A stretch of 34,355 bases of DNA from CAVXAE01 sp044225565 (GTDB lineage Bacteria; Pseudomonadota; Gammaproteobacteria; Steroidobacterales; Steroidobacteraceae): assembly GCA_044225565.1 (NCBI GenBank), contig JBGAIL010000028.1, forward strand, positions 1-34,355, read 5' to 3'. Position numbers and translations under genes: made by a program. How positions within the stretch are numbered: position 1 is the first letter of the stretch; each line of letters opens with the position of its first letter. Shown in pieces: positions 11,498-19,792 of the stretch. The notes under the pieces were generated by a model that saw only the letters and a list, made by a program, of their open reading frames with translations, was not told where the DNA came from and made no database searches.

Positions 11498-12934
11498 ATG
11501 AATGACCCGAAACGGCTCGTTCGCGGCCTGCGGCTGCTTGCGGCATTGAGCTTGTGCAGCGTTGCCTGCGTTGCACAGGAACGTGCGCAAGACAAACGTG
11601 CCTGGCTCGCGCCGGACGCCGCCGTGTCCGACGATCCGCGCCGTGTGCCGGCGAGGCCCGGGCCGCGCGGGCCGGAAGGCAGCATCGTGCTGGTGGGAGG
11701 ACGAGTGTTCGATGCCACGGGCACAACCGTGCGCGACGGCACAGTGGTCATCGAGCGCAATCGCATCAAGGCCGTGTTACCGGCAGGCTCACGTGAATGG
11801 CCCGCTGGCGCGCGAGTGATCGACGTTGCCGGCAAGACGGTGATGCCCGGCCTCATCGATCTGCACACACATCTCACTTATCACGAGCCGAATACTCCAT
11901 CTCTCGAGGTGGACGATCCCGGCGCGGCTGCGCTGCGCGGAGCCGAGCGGCTGCGGTTCTACATCGAGTCGGGCATCACGAGCGTTCGCGACGTCGCATC
12001 CAGCGGCACCGTGCCTTTCAACCTCAAGCGATGGGTGGCGGAGAACCGCATTCCCGGCCCGCGCGTGTTCGCGGCCGGCCAGTTGATCACGGGCACTGGT
12101 GGGCATGGAGCGGAGGGTGAGTGGGCGGATCGCTGCAGCGCAGGCGCTTTGGGTGACACGCGCAGCATTCGTGAAGCCTCCGGTCCGGATGACTGGCGGG
12201 AAGCCGTGCGCGAGCAGTTCAAGCGTGGCGCGGACCTCATCAAGCTCGCGAGCCACTTCTCCCGCGAGGAAGTGAAGGCCGCGGTGGACGAGGCCCACTC
12301 GCTGGGGCTCAAAGTCACCGTGGATGCCGAGACGTTCTATATCCAGTGGGCCGTGGAGGCAGGCGTGGATTCCGTGGAGCATCCGCTGCCGCGTACGGAA
12401 GAGACCATCCGGCTGATGGCGAAGAAGCACGTGGATTCCGTGCCTACCCTCGTGCCGTACATCTACATCTTCGATCTGGATGGCGGTTATTTCGATTCGA
12501 CTTCGAGACGCTTCGGGTTCTCGAAGGAAGCGAACCTCGAGATGCTGCGCCGGCTGAAGCGCGCGGGCGTGCGCATGGGCGTGGGCACGGACCTGGTGAC
12601 GGACTGGTTCCGTTATCTGCCGCGGGCGTACATCACCGAGCTGAAGCAGTTCGTGGCGGGCGGGTTCAGCGTTCCTGAAACGCTGGCGGCCGCGACGCAC
12701 ACGAGCGCGCAGATCCTGGACATGGACGACAAGCTCGGCACGCTGGAGGCCGGCAAGCTGGCGGACGTGCTGGTGGTCGATGGGCGGCCGGACGCCAATC
12801 TCGACGATCTGGCCAAGGTGTCGCTCGTCATCCGCGACGGGAACGTGGTGGTGGAGAATGGCCGCATCACGCTCACGCCGCACGTTGCGGTGCCGGAGCC
12901 GAAGCCCGAGGAGCGGGCAGGGTTGAAGTGGTAG
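11498..12934 (+). CDS. Exported amidohydrolase family protein (imidazolonepropionase-like)
   Basis: 478 residues with a signal peptide (RLVRGLRLLAALSLCSVACVA, cleavage near residue 26). The composite amidohydrolase domain has VLVGGRVFDATGT, VIDVAGKTVMPGLIDLHTHL (metal ligands His123 and His125), DLIKLASH (Lys249), SVEHPLPRT (His295), MGVGTDL (Asp365) and the C-terminal ILDMDDKLGTLEAGKLADVLVVDGRP that closes the family. The usual first His of the later pair (AHA or similar) is replaced by VTVDAET (Asp276, Glu278). The family hydrolyses C-N bonds of cyclic amides or peptides (prolidase-like members exist); the substrate is unknown. It follows iorB by 30 nt, probably in the same operon. A clearly homologous, frameshifted copy lies at 30576-31986. 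Confidence 0.92.
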   Translation: MNDPKRLVRGLRLLAALSLCSVACVAQERAQDKRAWLAPDAAVSDDPRRVPARPGPRGPEGSIVLVGGRVFDATGTTVRDGTVVIERNRIKAVLPAGSREWPAGARVIDVAGKTVMPGLIDLHTHLTYHEPNTPSLEVDDPGAAALRGAERLRFYIESGITSVRDVASSGTVPFNLKRWVAENRIPGPRVFAAGQLITGTGGHGAEGEWADRCSAGALGDTRSIREASGPDDWREAVREQFKRGADLIKLASHFSREEVKAAVDEAHSLGLKVTVDAETFYIQWAVEAGVDSVEHPLPRTEETIRLMAKKHVDSVPTLVPYIYIFDLDGGYFDSTSRRFGFSKEANLEMLRRLKRAGVRMGVGTDLVTDWFRYLPRAYITELKQFVAGGFSVPETLAAATHTSAQILDMDDKLGTLEAGKLADVLVVDGRPDANLDDLAKVSLVIRDGNVVVENGRITLTPHVAVPEPKPEERAGLKW

Positions 12935-12954
12935 TGCTGCCGGTGGCAGCGGCT

Positions 12955-13086
12955 ATGGACTGCAGTCCGCTGCAGTTCTCGGCGATCGCGGATGACGATT
13001 TCAGCCGGATGTCGGCGCAGCGGCTCGGAGCCCTCGCGCTGGCCATGAAGAGGTGGTCGCGAATTCTCGATCCTGCGGCCATTTGA
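12955..13086 (+). other. Short unassigned reading frame, probably non-functional
   Basis: A 43-codon frame beginning MDCSPLQFSAIADDDF and ending DPAAI lies between the amidohydrolase and the darT-like remnant. No ribosome-binding site is obvious and I recognise no family. It may be the tail of a neighbour of the toxin gene, or chance coding in GC-rich DNA. Confidence 0.15.
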
Positions 13087-13103
13087 GATAGTCTCCTCTG
13101 AGC

Positions 13104-13442
13104 GTGCTTCGCAGATGGCGCACAGATCGGTCGCGATGCAGCCCGTGCGTGCTGCGCATCTCCGCAGAGGTCATGGAGATCGAGGGCGCTGTCATCACCG
13201 ATTGCAACGCAGCCAGCGACTGCGTGCGATTCCTCCATCCCCGGCAATGAAGGTATCTCGATTTCGACGACATCCATTCGATGGCCTGGCGGGATGTGGA
13301 CCTGACGGCCTATTTCCGCAAGAAATCGAGAAAATGCGCGGAGATCCTCGTGCCGGAACGAGCCGGCGCCGATTTTTTGATCGGGGCATGCCTGGTGGAT
13401 GCCGCCGCGCGCCAGAGTCTTCTCGACGACGTTGTGCAGTGA
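13104..13442 (+). pseudogene. darT: C-terminal remnant of a DarT-like ssDNA ADP-ribosyltransferase toxin (DUF4433)
   Basis: One frame encodes about 112 residues with DarT family signatures in the right order: SPCVLRIS, EIEGAVITDCNAASDCVRF, then RYLDFDDIHSMAWRDVDLTAYFRKKS, then RKCAEILVPERAGADFLIGA. In DarT the Glu of the AE-(V/I)-LVP motif is the catalytic residue, and it is retained here. The frame is interrupted by TGA at 13248-13250, exactly where homologues have an ordinary residue between the AAS..RF and LDFD blocks, and the N-terminal half (NAD-site start) is missing. An in-frame stop lies upstream at 13089-13091. No macrodomain antitoxin DarG is seen beside it. The stretch looks more AT-rich than its surroundings. 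The family call is from motif memory, without alignment. Confidence 0.6.
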
Positions 13443-13830
13443 TCGAAGTGGAAGTCACTTCCGATGACCAGATCAACATCCCGCGCGTGGATGTCGCCAT
13501 CGATTGCGGTGCCCAGGTGAACTCGGACCGCGTGCGCTCACAGGTGGAAGGTTCGTGCGTGATGGGCATAAGCCTGGCGCGCAGTGGCGAGATTTCCTTC
13601 AAGGACGGCCGGGTCCAGCAGACGAACTTTCACGAGTTCCAGGTGGCCTGCATGCAGGAGGCGCCACGCGAAATTCGCGTGCACTCGATTCTCGGAGCGT
13701 TCGACACGCCGCTCGGTGGCGTTGGCGAACCTGCCGTTCCGCCGATTGCGCTTGCGCTGTGCAATGCTATTTTCGCGGCGACGGGCAAGCGCACCGGCGG
13801 CTGTCCATCGGGAAGCAGCTGGCGGCTTAG
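13439..13830 (+). pseudogene. 3'-fragment of a second iorB-like gene, frameshifted
   Basis: This segment encodes a near-duplicate of the last 130 residues of the IorB protein at 9125-11467. Shared stretches include IPRVDVAIDCGAQVN, QVEGSCVMG, LARSGEISF, GRVQQTNFHEFQVA, GGVGEPAVPPIA and LCNAIFAATGKR. Nucleotide identity to 11069-11467 is high (over three quarters by eye). No start codon, signal or upstream domains exist. After GKR a single base is missing relative to the intact copy (around 13793), and the correct ending LSIGKQLAA* continues in another frame to the TAG at 13828-13830. The fragment starts exactly where the darT-like remnant ends and finishes overlapping the convergent fecR stop. 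It is almost certainly untranslated debris from a rearrangement or duplication. Confidence 0.88.
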
Positions 13831-14843
13831 CGCTCGCGCACGACGATTTCCCGCGCCGAGCGGTCCACGCGCAACGCTTCGTCCGTGGACAGCAGCTGCG
13901 CGAGCGAGCCCGGGTCGTAAGCGTCGAAGATTCCGGAGTACCGCCGGCTCGCCGCCACGTCGCCTTCCACGCGCAACTGCGGCGATTCGTTGTACCGGTT
14001 GAACTCGACGACGATCTCGTCCAGCGTGCTCTCGCGAAACACCAGCCGGCGTTCGCGCCATGCGGTGGCGCTGCCGCCGCTGAAGGACTTGCGCTTCGTC
14101 ACCTTTCCATCGTTGCGTACATCTGCTTCTTCTCCCGCGTCGAGCCGCACCGGCTGCTCGTTCGCGAGCACCTGCACGCGCCCCTCGACCACGGACACAG
14201 CTGTCTCGTCGGCCCGCCGATACACGTTGAACTCCGTTCCGATGGCCTGAACGACGGTCTTGCCCGCCGTCACGCGGAACGGTCGCGTCGAGTCCTTCGC
14301 GACCACGAACGAAGCCTCTCCGTCCAGCAATTCGATCTGCCGCGTGCCAGCGTCGAATCCGACGCGCGCGCGTGAGCGTGTGTTGAGGTACATCACCGAG
14401 CCGTCCGCGAGCTTGATGATCCTCTGCTCGCCCACCGTGGTGACGTATGGGTCGCTGACGCTCCAGGGTTTGAGGATCGCCGCAGCGAAGAGCCCGGCGA
14501 CGATCGCCACGCAAGCCGCAATGGCCCAACGGAGCGACATCGGCTTCTTTTCGGCCCGGACCGGCTCCAGAGAGGTGGGCAATCGTCGCTTCAGACTCAC
14601 CACCGCACCGTCCGCCGCACCGGCGTCGATCGGCTCGATGGCGAGCTGTTTTTTGGGATCCATCTTCCTCAGCTCGCGATCCAGCGCCACCACCCGCAGA
14701 TAGCTGCGGATGTGTCGCTGCGACTCGAGCAGCCACCGGTCGAAGGACTCGCGCTCCGCGGCACTCGGGTCACGCTCCATGACCACATGCCAGCGAGCAG
14801 CCGCTTCGTAGATCAGCTGATCGTGCACTCGCTCCGTGTTCAT
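13827..14843 (-). CDS. fecR: FecR family anti-sigma / sigma regulator
   Basis: 338 residues. The cytoplasmic N-terminal FecR_N/DUF4880 region is IYEAAARWHVVMERDPSAAERESFDRWLLESQRHI. One transmembrane segment (RWAIAACVAIVAGLFAAAI) lies near residues 104-123. The periplasmic FecR domain follows (TVGEQRIIKLADGSVMYLNTRSR, LLDGEASFVVAKDSTRPFRV, VVQAIGTEFNVYRR, VSVVEGRVQVL), and an STN-like C-terminal piece carries EIVVEFNRYNE and RRYSGIFDAYDPGSLAQLL. The protein should bind the STN domain of the TonB receptor outside and the sigma factor inside. The start at 14843 overlaps the sigma stop by 4 nt; longer in-frame readings run inside the sigma gene and are not real. The gene converges with the iorB fragment and shares its last bases with it. 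Confidence 0.93.
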   Translation of the reverse strand: MNTERVHDQLIYEAAARWHVVMERDPSAAERESFDRWLLESQRHIRSYLRVVALDRELRKMDPKKQLAIEPIDAGAADGAVVSLKRRLPTSLEPVRAEKKPMSLRWAIAACVAIVAGLFAAAILKPWSVSDPYVTTVGEQRIIKLADGSVMYLNTRSRARVGFDAGTRQIELLDGEASFVVAKDSTRPFRVTAGKTVVQAIGTEFNVYRRADETAVSVVEGRVQVLANEQPVRLDAGEEADVRNDGKVTKRKSFSGGSATAWRERRLVFRESTLDEIVVEFNRYNESPQLRVEGDVAASRRYSGIFDAYDPGSLAQLLSTDEALRVDRSAREIVVRER

Positions 14844-15391
14844 CGGTCCAGCTCCCATGCCATGTTCGCCATGCGCGCCGTCGCTTCCACCACGTAGCGT
14901 TCGATGGTGTGCACGCTGAGACCCAGTGCTGTGGCCGCTTCCTGATGTGACAATCCATCGCGCTTCACGAGCAGCAGCACTGCGCGATGCGTCCGCGGCA
15001 GCCGCTGCAGAGCACGCAGCAGTTGCCGTTCGATATTCAAATCGTCCGCGAGACCGTCCGGGGAGCTCCCGCTCGTCCGCGCCGCCTCGTCGGCAGCTTC
15101 CGAGTTGTACACCACGTGCTCGTTCTCCCGGCCGGTGCGCAACCGAAACTCCCGCACCAGGTGCGAGGCGACGCTGAAAAGGTAGGCCACCGGCTTGCGC
15201 ACCCGCTCCGGCGCCTCCACGCGCATGAGGCGCAGGAACACCTCCTGGGCCAGGTCGTGCGCGTCCTCCGGATGGCGGATGCGGCGGGCCAGGTATCGGT
15301 GCAGATCCTCCGAGTACTCCGAATAAGTCGCATCGGCGAAGCGGGCGCTCGCCTGAGGGGCATCGGAGGGCGGATCGGGCGTGGTTTTCAT
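14840..15391 (-). CDS. ECF RNA polymerase sigma factor, FecI-like
   Basis: 183 residues. Sigma region 2 is at about residues 22-95 (YSEDLHRYLARRIRHPEDAHDLAQEVFLRLMR, then KPVAYLFSVASHLV). Sigma region 4 is at about residues 125-178 (LLRALQRLPRTHRAVLLLVKRDGLSHQEAATALGLSVHTIERYVVEAT), a typical helix-turn-helix for -35 recognition. It is coupled to fecR by an ATGA overlap and is divergent from a TonB receptor with an STN domain, the standard order for iron- or substrate-responsive surface signalling. The start ATG at 15391 is preceded by GGGGTGGAAG. The expected targets are its own operon and the receptor at 15556. Confidence 0.94.
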   Translation of the reverse strand: MKTTPDPPSDAPQASARFADATYSEYSEDLHRYLARRIRHPEDAHDLAQEVFLRLMRVEAPERVRKPVAYLFSVASHLVREFRLRTGRENEHVVYNSEAADEAARTSGSSPDGLADDLNIERQLLRALQRLPRTHRAVLLLVKRDGLSHQEAATALGLSVHTIERYVVEATARMANMAWELDR

Positions 15392-15419
15392 GGGCTTCCA
15401 CCCCTTACGAGTGTTCGCG

Positions 15420-15447
15420 AAGGAAAAACCGGTAGTCGAAATTCCTT
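15420..15447. promoter_or_regulatory. Candidate FecI-type promoter element / inverted repeat between sigma and TonB receptor genes
   Basis: The 164-nt divergent gap 15392-15555 holds AAGGAA (15420-15425) and TTCCTT (15442-15447) separated by 16 nt, so the same element reads GGAA..TCCTT on both strands. E. coli FecI promoters, as I recall them, combine a GGAAA-type -35 with a TCCTT-type -10, but with a slightly longer spacing than here. The site is about 110 nt before the receptor ATG and 29 nt before the sigma ATG. It is suggestive only. Confidence 0.35.
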
Positions 15448-15555
15448 ATGGGTTTTGCCCCGGCAGAGCACTCGAAGGGAACGACGGGGCTCCGGACGCG
15501 CTCGTGCGGCTCGCAGCCTCGATAACGAGACCGTATTGTGTAGCCGGGGAGCGTC

Positions 15556-18054
15556 ATGACGCCAATTCGTTCGACAGTGTGTGGAATCATCGCTGCCATC
15601 CTGGTGAGCGCGGGCGCTCACGCGGTGGCCCTGCCGTCAACGCCGGTGGCGTTCAGCATCCCGCGGCAGCCCTTGCAGGACGCGCTCACCCAGTTCGGCC
15701 GCCAGACGGGCTATCAGCTGCTGTTCCTTGCGGAAATCACTTCGCAGCGCATGGCACCGGAAGTCGTCGGCAGCTTCACGCCGCAATCCGCCCTGGACCA
15801 GCTGCTCGCCGACAGTGGCCTGCGGTACCAGTTCGTGAACGATCGCACCATCACCATCCAGGCGCGGAAGGCGCCGGACGATGGGCGCATCTCCCAGGAA
15901 TCGCTGGAAGCAGGCGAGCTGCGCGTGGCACAGGCGGAGAACGGCGGCGCCAGTCCATCGCAGGCCGAAGCGGTTCCAGCCGACGTCCCGCAGGCTTCCG
16001 GTGCATCCGCCGATACGCTCGAGGAAGTGGTGGTGCACGGCAAGGATCTGCGCGGAACGGACATCGCCTCTTCGGCCACGGGATTCGACATTTCGCTGAA
16101 GGATACGCCGCAGAGCGTGAAGGTGATCTCGTCCGATCTCATCCAGCTCACGGGTCTGCGCGAGATCGAGGACATCTCGCGTCTCGACTCCTCGGTCACC
16201 TCCGCAGGGCAGAGCCGTCGGGACCGCACGCTGGAACTGGTGTTCCGCGGCTTCAACATGGATTTCACCAACGGCATCCTGATGGACGGGTTCCGTCTCC
16301 TCTCGCGCGGTATGCCCGACTTCTCGAGCGTCGAGCGGATGGAGATCGTGAAAGGCCCCGTCTCGACGATGTACGGGCAGGCGAGCCTCGCGGGCACCGT
16401 GAACCTCATCTCCAGGAAGCCGGAAGCGGCTGCGAAGCACGAATTCCGCCTGGAAGGCGGGCAGTGGGATTTCTACCGCGCGGAGTTCGATTCCACGGGG
16501 GCGGTCACGCAGGACGGGCGGTTGCGCTATCGCATCACCGGCGCCCTCGAGGAGAACGGATCGTTCATCGACGTCATCGAGTCCGACAAGCAGGTGGTCT
16601 CGCCATCGCTGGCCTACGATCTGGGCGATAACACCACGCTGTTGCTGCAATCGACGCTGCTCGACGAAGGGCTCACGTCCTATCGTGGCCAGCCGATGAC
16701 TTCCGAGGGCACGCTGCCGGATGTGCCGCGTTCCTTCTTCTTCGGTCAGGCGTGGAACAAGTTCGAGCGGGAGCTGCGCTGGGTGAACGGTGTGCTCACC
16801 CACGAGCTCCCGAATGGATGGAAGACGGGCCTCAACGCCCAGTACAACCGGTCGCGCAACAAGGGCGTCGCGGCGACGGCGGGCTATTTCCCCGTGCAGC
16901 CGGATGGCAGCACGGACCTCGCGAGCGGCGCGTACGCCGAAAACTTCGACATGCATTCCGTCGAAGCCACGCTGTCCGGAACGTTCGGGCTCTTCTCGCG
17001 CCGGCATTCCTTCTTCGCGAGCCTCGATCACTACTCCTGGAAATACGGCTTCGCGGGACGGAGCAACTTCCCCGCGACGAGCGGCACGCTGTTCAACATC
17101 TTCGACCCCAACTACAACCTGATTCCGCCGGAGCCGCTGGATCCGGGCGTGCCCGTGAACGACGCCAGCTTCCAGTACAGCTGGATCGATCGCCAGGAGA
17201 ACACGGGAGTGACGCTGCAGACCCGCCTGCAGGCAACCGACAGGTTCTCGGTGCTCATCGGCGTGCGCCTCGACGACAGCAAGCTCACGACGGATGGCGT
17301 GGACACCGGCATGGGGAGCACCCAGACGGTCCCCCAGCTGGGGCTCGTCTATGCGATCACTCCGGACCTGAATGCATACGTGAATTACGGCGAAACCTTC
17401 CTGCCGCAGTTCGGCACGGTGTTCGGCGGTGCCAGCATCGGGCCGGAGACCGGCAAGCAGATCGAAGGCGGGCTCAAGGGCACCTGGCTCTCCTCGAGAG
17501 TCGCGTATTCGCTGGCCTACTTCGACATGAAGCGCGACGGGCTGAGCACCGGGGATCCGCTTCATGAGGGCTTCGACATCCCGCTCGGCGAGCAGCGCAG
17601 CAAGGGCGTCGAAGCCGATCTGTCCGGCGAGATCCGGCGGGGATGGGATGTGTACCTCTCCGCATCATGGCTGGATCCGGAATTCGTCAAGGGAGACTAC
17701 GCTGGCCTGCAGGCACCCAACACGGCGCGGCGCGCGCTCTCGCTGTTCTCGACCTGGCAGCCGCAGGAAGGGCCGTTGCGCCACTTCGGCGTCGGGGTCG
17801 GCGTCACCCACAAGTCGGGCATCAAGGCGCTCGGCTTCGGGGACTTTCCGCAGACGCGGCTCGACGGGCTGGACCAGTACACGGTCGCAGATCTTCGCCT
17901 GTTCTACGAGACCGAGGACAAACGCTGGGAGATCTTCCTCGCCGCCCAGAACCTGCTAGACGAGGTCTACTATCTCGATTCGGCTGGACGTGGCGACCGC
18001 GTGCAGGCCGGCGAGCCACGCCGAATCTATGGCGGGGTGAGGCTCAGCCTGTGA
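15556..18054 (+). CDS. TonB-dependent receptor with STN signalling domain
   Basis: 832-residue outer-membrane receptor. Signal peptide at residues 1-23 (IIAAILVSAGAHA). STN secretin/TonB short N-terminal domain at about 31-102 (VAFSIPRQPLQDALTQFGRQTGYQLLF to ITIQA). TonB box EEVVVHG at 156-162. Plug at about 180-295 (LKDTPQSVKVISSDLI, ILMDGFRLLSRG, VERMEIVKGPVSTMYGQASLAGTVNLISRKPE). The rest is a 22-strand barrel ending VYYLDSAGRGDRVQAGEPRRIYGGVRLSL, resembling the ferrisiderophore FpvA/FecA group. The STN domain implies signalling to the adjacent FecR/sigma pair. The start is preceded by GGGGAG. The stop overlaps the GTG start of the serine hydrolase, linking the two. The ligand is unknown: a siderophore or another large compound. 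Confidence 0.94.
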   Translation: MTPIRSTVCGIIAAILVSAGAHAVALPSTPVAFSIPRQPLQDALTQFGRQTGYQLLFLAEITSQRMAPEVVGSFTPQSALDQLLADSGLRYQFVNDRTITIQARKAPDDGRISQESLEAGELRVAQAENGGASPSQAEAVPADVPQASGASADTLEEVVVHGKDLRGTDIASSATGFDISLKDTPQSVKVISSDLIQLTGLREIEDISRLDSSVTSAGQSRRDRTLELVFRGFNMDFTNGILMDGFRLLSRGMPDFSSVERMEIVKGPVSTMYGQASLAGTVNLISRKPEAAAKHEFRLEGGQWDFYRAEFDSTGAVTQDGRLRYRITGALEENGSFIDVIESDKQVVSPSLAYDLGDNTTLLLQSTLLDEGLTSYRGQPMTSEGTLPDVPRSFFFGQAWNKFERELRWVNGVLTHELPNGWKTGLNAQYNRSRNKGVAATAGYFPVQPDGSTDLASGAYAENFDMHSVEATLSGTFGLFSRRHSFFASLDHYSWKYGFAGRSNFPATSGTLFNIFDPNYNLIPPEPLDPGVPVNDASFQYSWIDRQENTGVTLQTRLQATDRFSVLIGVRLDDSKLTTDGVDTGMGSTQTVPQLGLVYAITPDLNAYVNYGETFLPQFGTVFGGASIGPETGKQIEGGLKGTWLSSRVAYSLAYFDMKRDGLSTGDPLHEGFDIPLGEQRSKGVEADLSGEIRRGWDVYLSASWLDPEFVKGDYAGLQAPNTARRALSLFSTWQPQEGPLRHFGVGVGVTHKSGIKALGFGDFPQTRLDGLDQYTVADLRLFYETEDKRWEIFLAAQNLLDEVYYLDSAGRGDRVQAGEPRRIYGGVRLSL

Positions 18055-19766
18055 AGGGCCGGGCCGTGGCTTCCAAACGCTCCACACTGGCATTGTCGAT
18101 CGCGCTCATCTGCGCGGCAGCGCCCTTCACTGCCACCGCAGAGGAAGTCGCCAGCGTTCGCCATCGCGCCATCGACCAGATCTTCGCCCAGTACGATCAG
18201 CCGGGTAGTCCGGGCGCAGCCATCGGCATCATCCGGGGCGGAGAGGTCGAGTACGTCAGGACTTATGGCTACGCGGAGCTGGAGAACGCCGTGCCCATCA
18301 CGGAGCACACGGTGTTCGACGTGGCGAGCGTGTCCAAGCAGTTCACGGCCTACGCCATCATGCTGCTGGTGCGCGAGGGCAAGGTGAGCCTGGATGCGGA
18401 CATCCGCCAGTACCTGCCCTACGTTCCGGATTTCGGCAGCAGGATCACACCCCGCCATCTGCTGCAGCACACGAGCGGCCTGCGGGACCAGTTCCGCCTG
18501 CTGGATCTCGGCGGCCAGGACGAGCGCAGCCCGACCACGCAGCAGCAGATCCTCAACCTGGTGAAGCGCCAGCGCAGTCTCAATTTCGAGCCCGGCGCCG
18601 AGCACGAGTACTGCAACACCGGCTACATCCTGCTCGCCGAGATCGTGCGGGCCGCATCGGGCAGGTCGTTGCGGGAGTTCGCGCAGGAGCGCATCTTCGG
18701 CCCGCTCGGCATGACGCGCTCCCTGTTCTACGACGACCTCACCGAAGTGATTCCGAACCGGGCCAGCTCGTACGAACGCCACGATGCATCCTCCCCGTGG
18801 CGGCGCTACACGGACAACTACAGCTACGTGGGCCCGACCGGCGTGCAGACGACGATCGGCGACCTGCTCAAGTGGGCCCGGAACATGGCGCGTCCGCGGC
18901 CCGGCGACGCCGGGATCTTCAGGGAGATGACGGAGTGGGGCCGCCTGAACGACGGCACGCCGTTCGGCAAGGGCCTGGGGCTGGGTGCCTGGACGTTCTC
19001 CGGCGAGCGGGCGGTGAGCCACAGCGGCACGATGGGACGCTTCGTGTCCCTGTTCGCCTGGTTCCCCGAGCGCGACTTCGCCGCCGTGCTGCTGATGAAC
19101 AGCGATGGCCCGAACTACGATTACCTCGATCGCATCGTCGCGGCCTACTTCGATCCGGACGGCAGCAAGCTCAAGGCGCGCGAGCGGGCCGCGGGATTTG
19201 CGGAGGCACGGCCACGGGACCGATTGCTGCGCGCTGCCGCAGGCCACTACATGAACGATTCCGACCTCATGCTCTCGCTGGTCTACGAGAACGGCACGCT
19301 GTTTCTCGACGAGCGCGGCGCGGAGCGCGTGCCCGTGCACTTTCGCGCGAATGGAAGGTTCGACGCGTCATATCCCAAGTGGCGCTCTTATCGTCTCAGG
19401 CAGGAGAAGAGCAGGGTCGTCGGCCTCGAGGCCGACATCGATGAGCTGCCTACGGTGTTTTTCCGCCGCGTCGAGATACCGGCGCTCACGGTGCAGCAAC
19501 TGGCGGCGGTGGCGGGCGACTACTACAGCGACGAGATCGACGGCACGCTGAGCATCGCCTTCGACGGCCAGAATCTGGCCGCGACCACTCTCTGGCTCGA
19601 CGAGCCCATTCCACTGCATGCCGTGACGCCGGATCGCTTCGAGACCGACAGCGCGATCCTGCATTCGGTGCTGCTGGATCGTGACGCGAACGGCACGGTC
19701 ACGGCGATACGGGCCAACTGTTACCGGGGCCTGCGCAACCTCGTGATGCGACGGATGTCCCCCTGA
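18051..19766 (+). CDS. Exported serine hydrolase, beta-lactamase / class C penicillin-binding protein family
   Basis: 571 residues from the GTG at 18051, which overlaps the receptor stop by 4 nt; a GTG at 18066 is an alternative. A signal peptide follows (STLALSIALICAAAPFTATA, cleavage near residue 30). The beta-lactamase-fold domain has SxxK as SVSK (Ser93, Lys96 in FDVASVSKQFTAYA), LLQHTSGLRDQF, the YxN equivalent YCNTGYILLAEI and the HSG equivalent SHSGTMGRFVS. The last roughly 170 residues form an extra beta-rich domain (LTVQQLAAVAGDYYSDEIDGTLSIAFDGQNL) common in DUF3471-type members. Such proteins act as esterases or D-amino-acid peptidases rather than true lactamases. Its coupling to the TonB receptor suggests it processes the imported ligand. 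Confidence 0.92.
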   Translation: MKGRAVASKRSTLALSIALICAAAPFTATAEEVASVRHRAIDQIFAQYDQPGSPGAAIGIIRGGEVEYVRTYGYAELENAVPITEHTVFDVASVSKQFTAYAIMLLVREGKVSLDADIRQYLPYVPDFGSRITPRHLLQHTSGLRDQFRLLDLGGQDERSPTTQQQILNLVKRQRSLNFEPGAEHEYCNTGYILLAEIVRAASGRSLREFAQERIFGPLGMTRSLFYDDLTEVIPNRASSYERHDASSPWRRYTDNYSYVGPTGVQTTIGDLLKWARNMARPRPGDAGIFREMTEWGRLNDGTPFGKGLGLGAWTFSGERAVSHSGTMGRFVSLFAWFPERDFAAVLLMNSDGPNYDYLDRIVAAYFDPDGSKLKARERAAGFAEARPRDRLLRAAAGHYMNDSDLMLSLVYENGTLFLDERGAERVPVHFRANGRFDASYPKWRSYRLRQEKSRVVGLEADIDELPTVFFRRVEIPALTVQQLAAVAGDYYSDEIDGTLSIAFDGQNLAATTLWLDEPIPLHAVTPDRFETDSAILHSVLLDRDANGTVTAIRANCYRGLRNLVMRRMSP

Positions 19767-19792
19767 GCGTTCCCGTCCGCAGCCGCGGCCCC

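Noticed and set aside
13827..15401. A single 524-residue fecR frame extending through the sigma gene
   Set aside because: The extension is antisense-free but out of frame with the real sigma gene, and low-complexity; the ATG at 14843 fits the FecR N-terminus and the 4-nt coupling.
18051..19766. The serine hydrolase as a true class C beta-lactamase for resistance
   Set aside because: It is too long, has an extra C-terminal domain and the third motif is HSG rather than KTG; its context is a TonB receptor, not an AmpR regulator.
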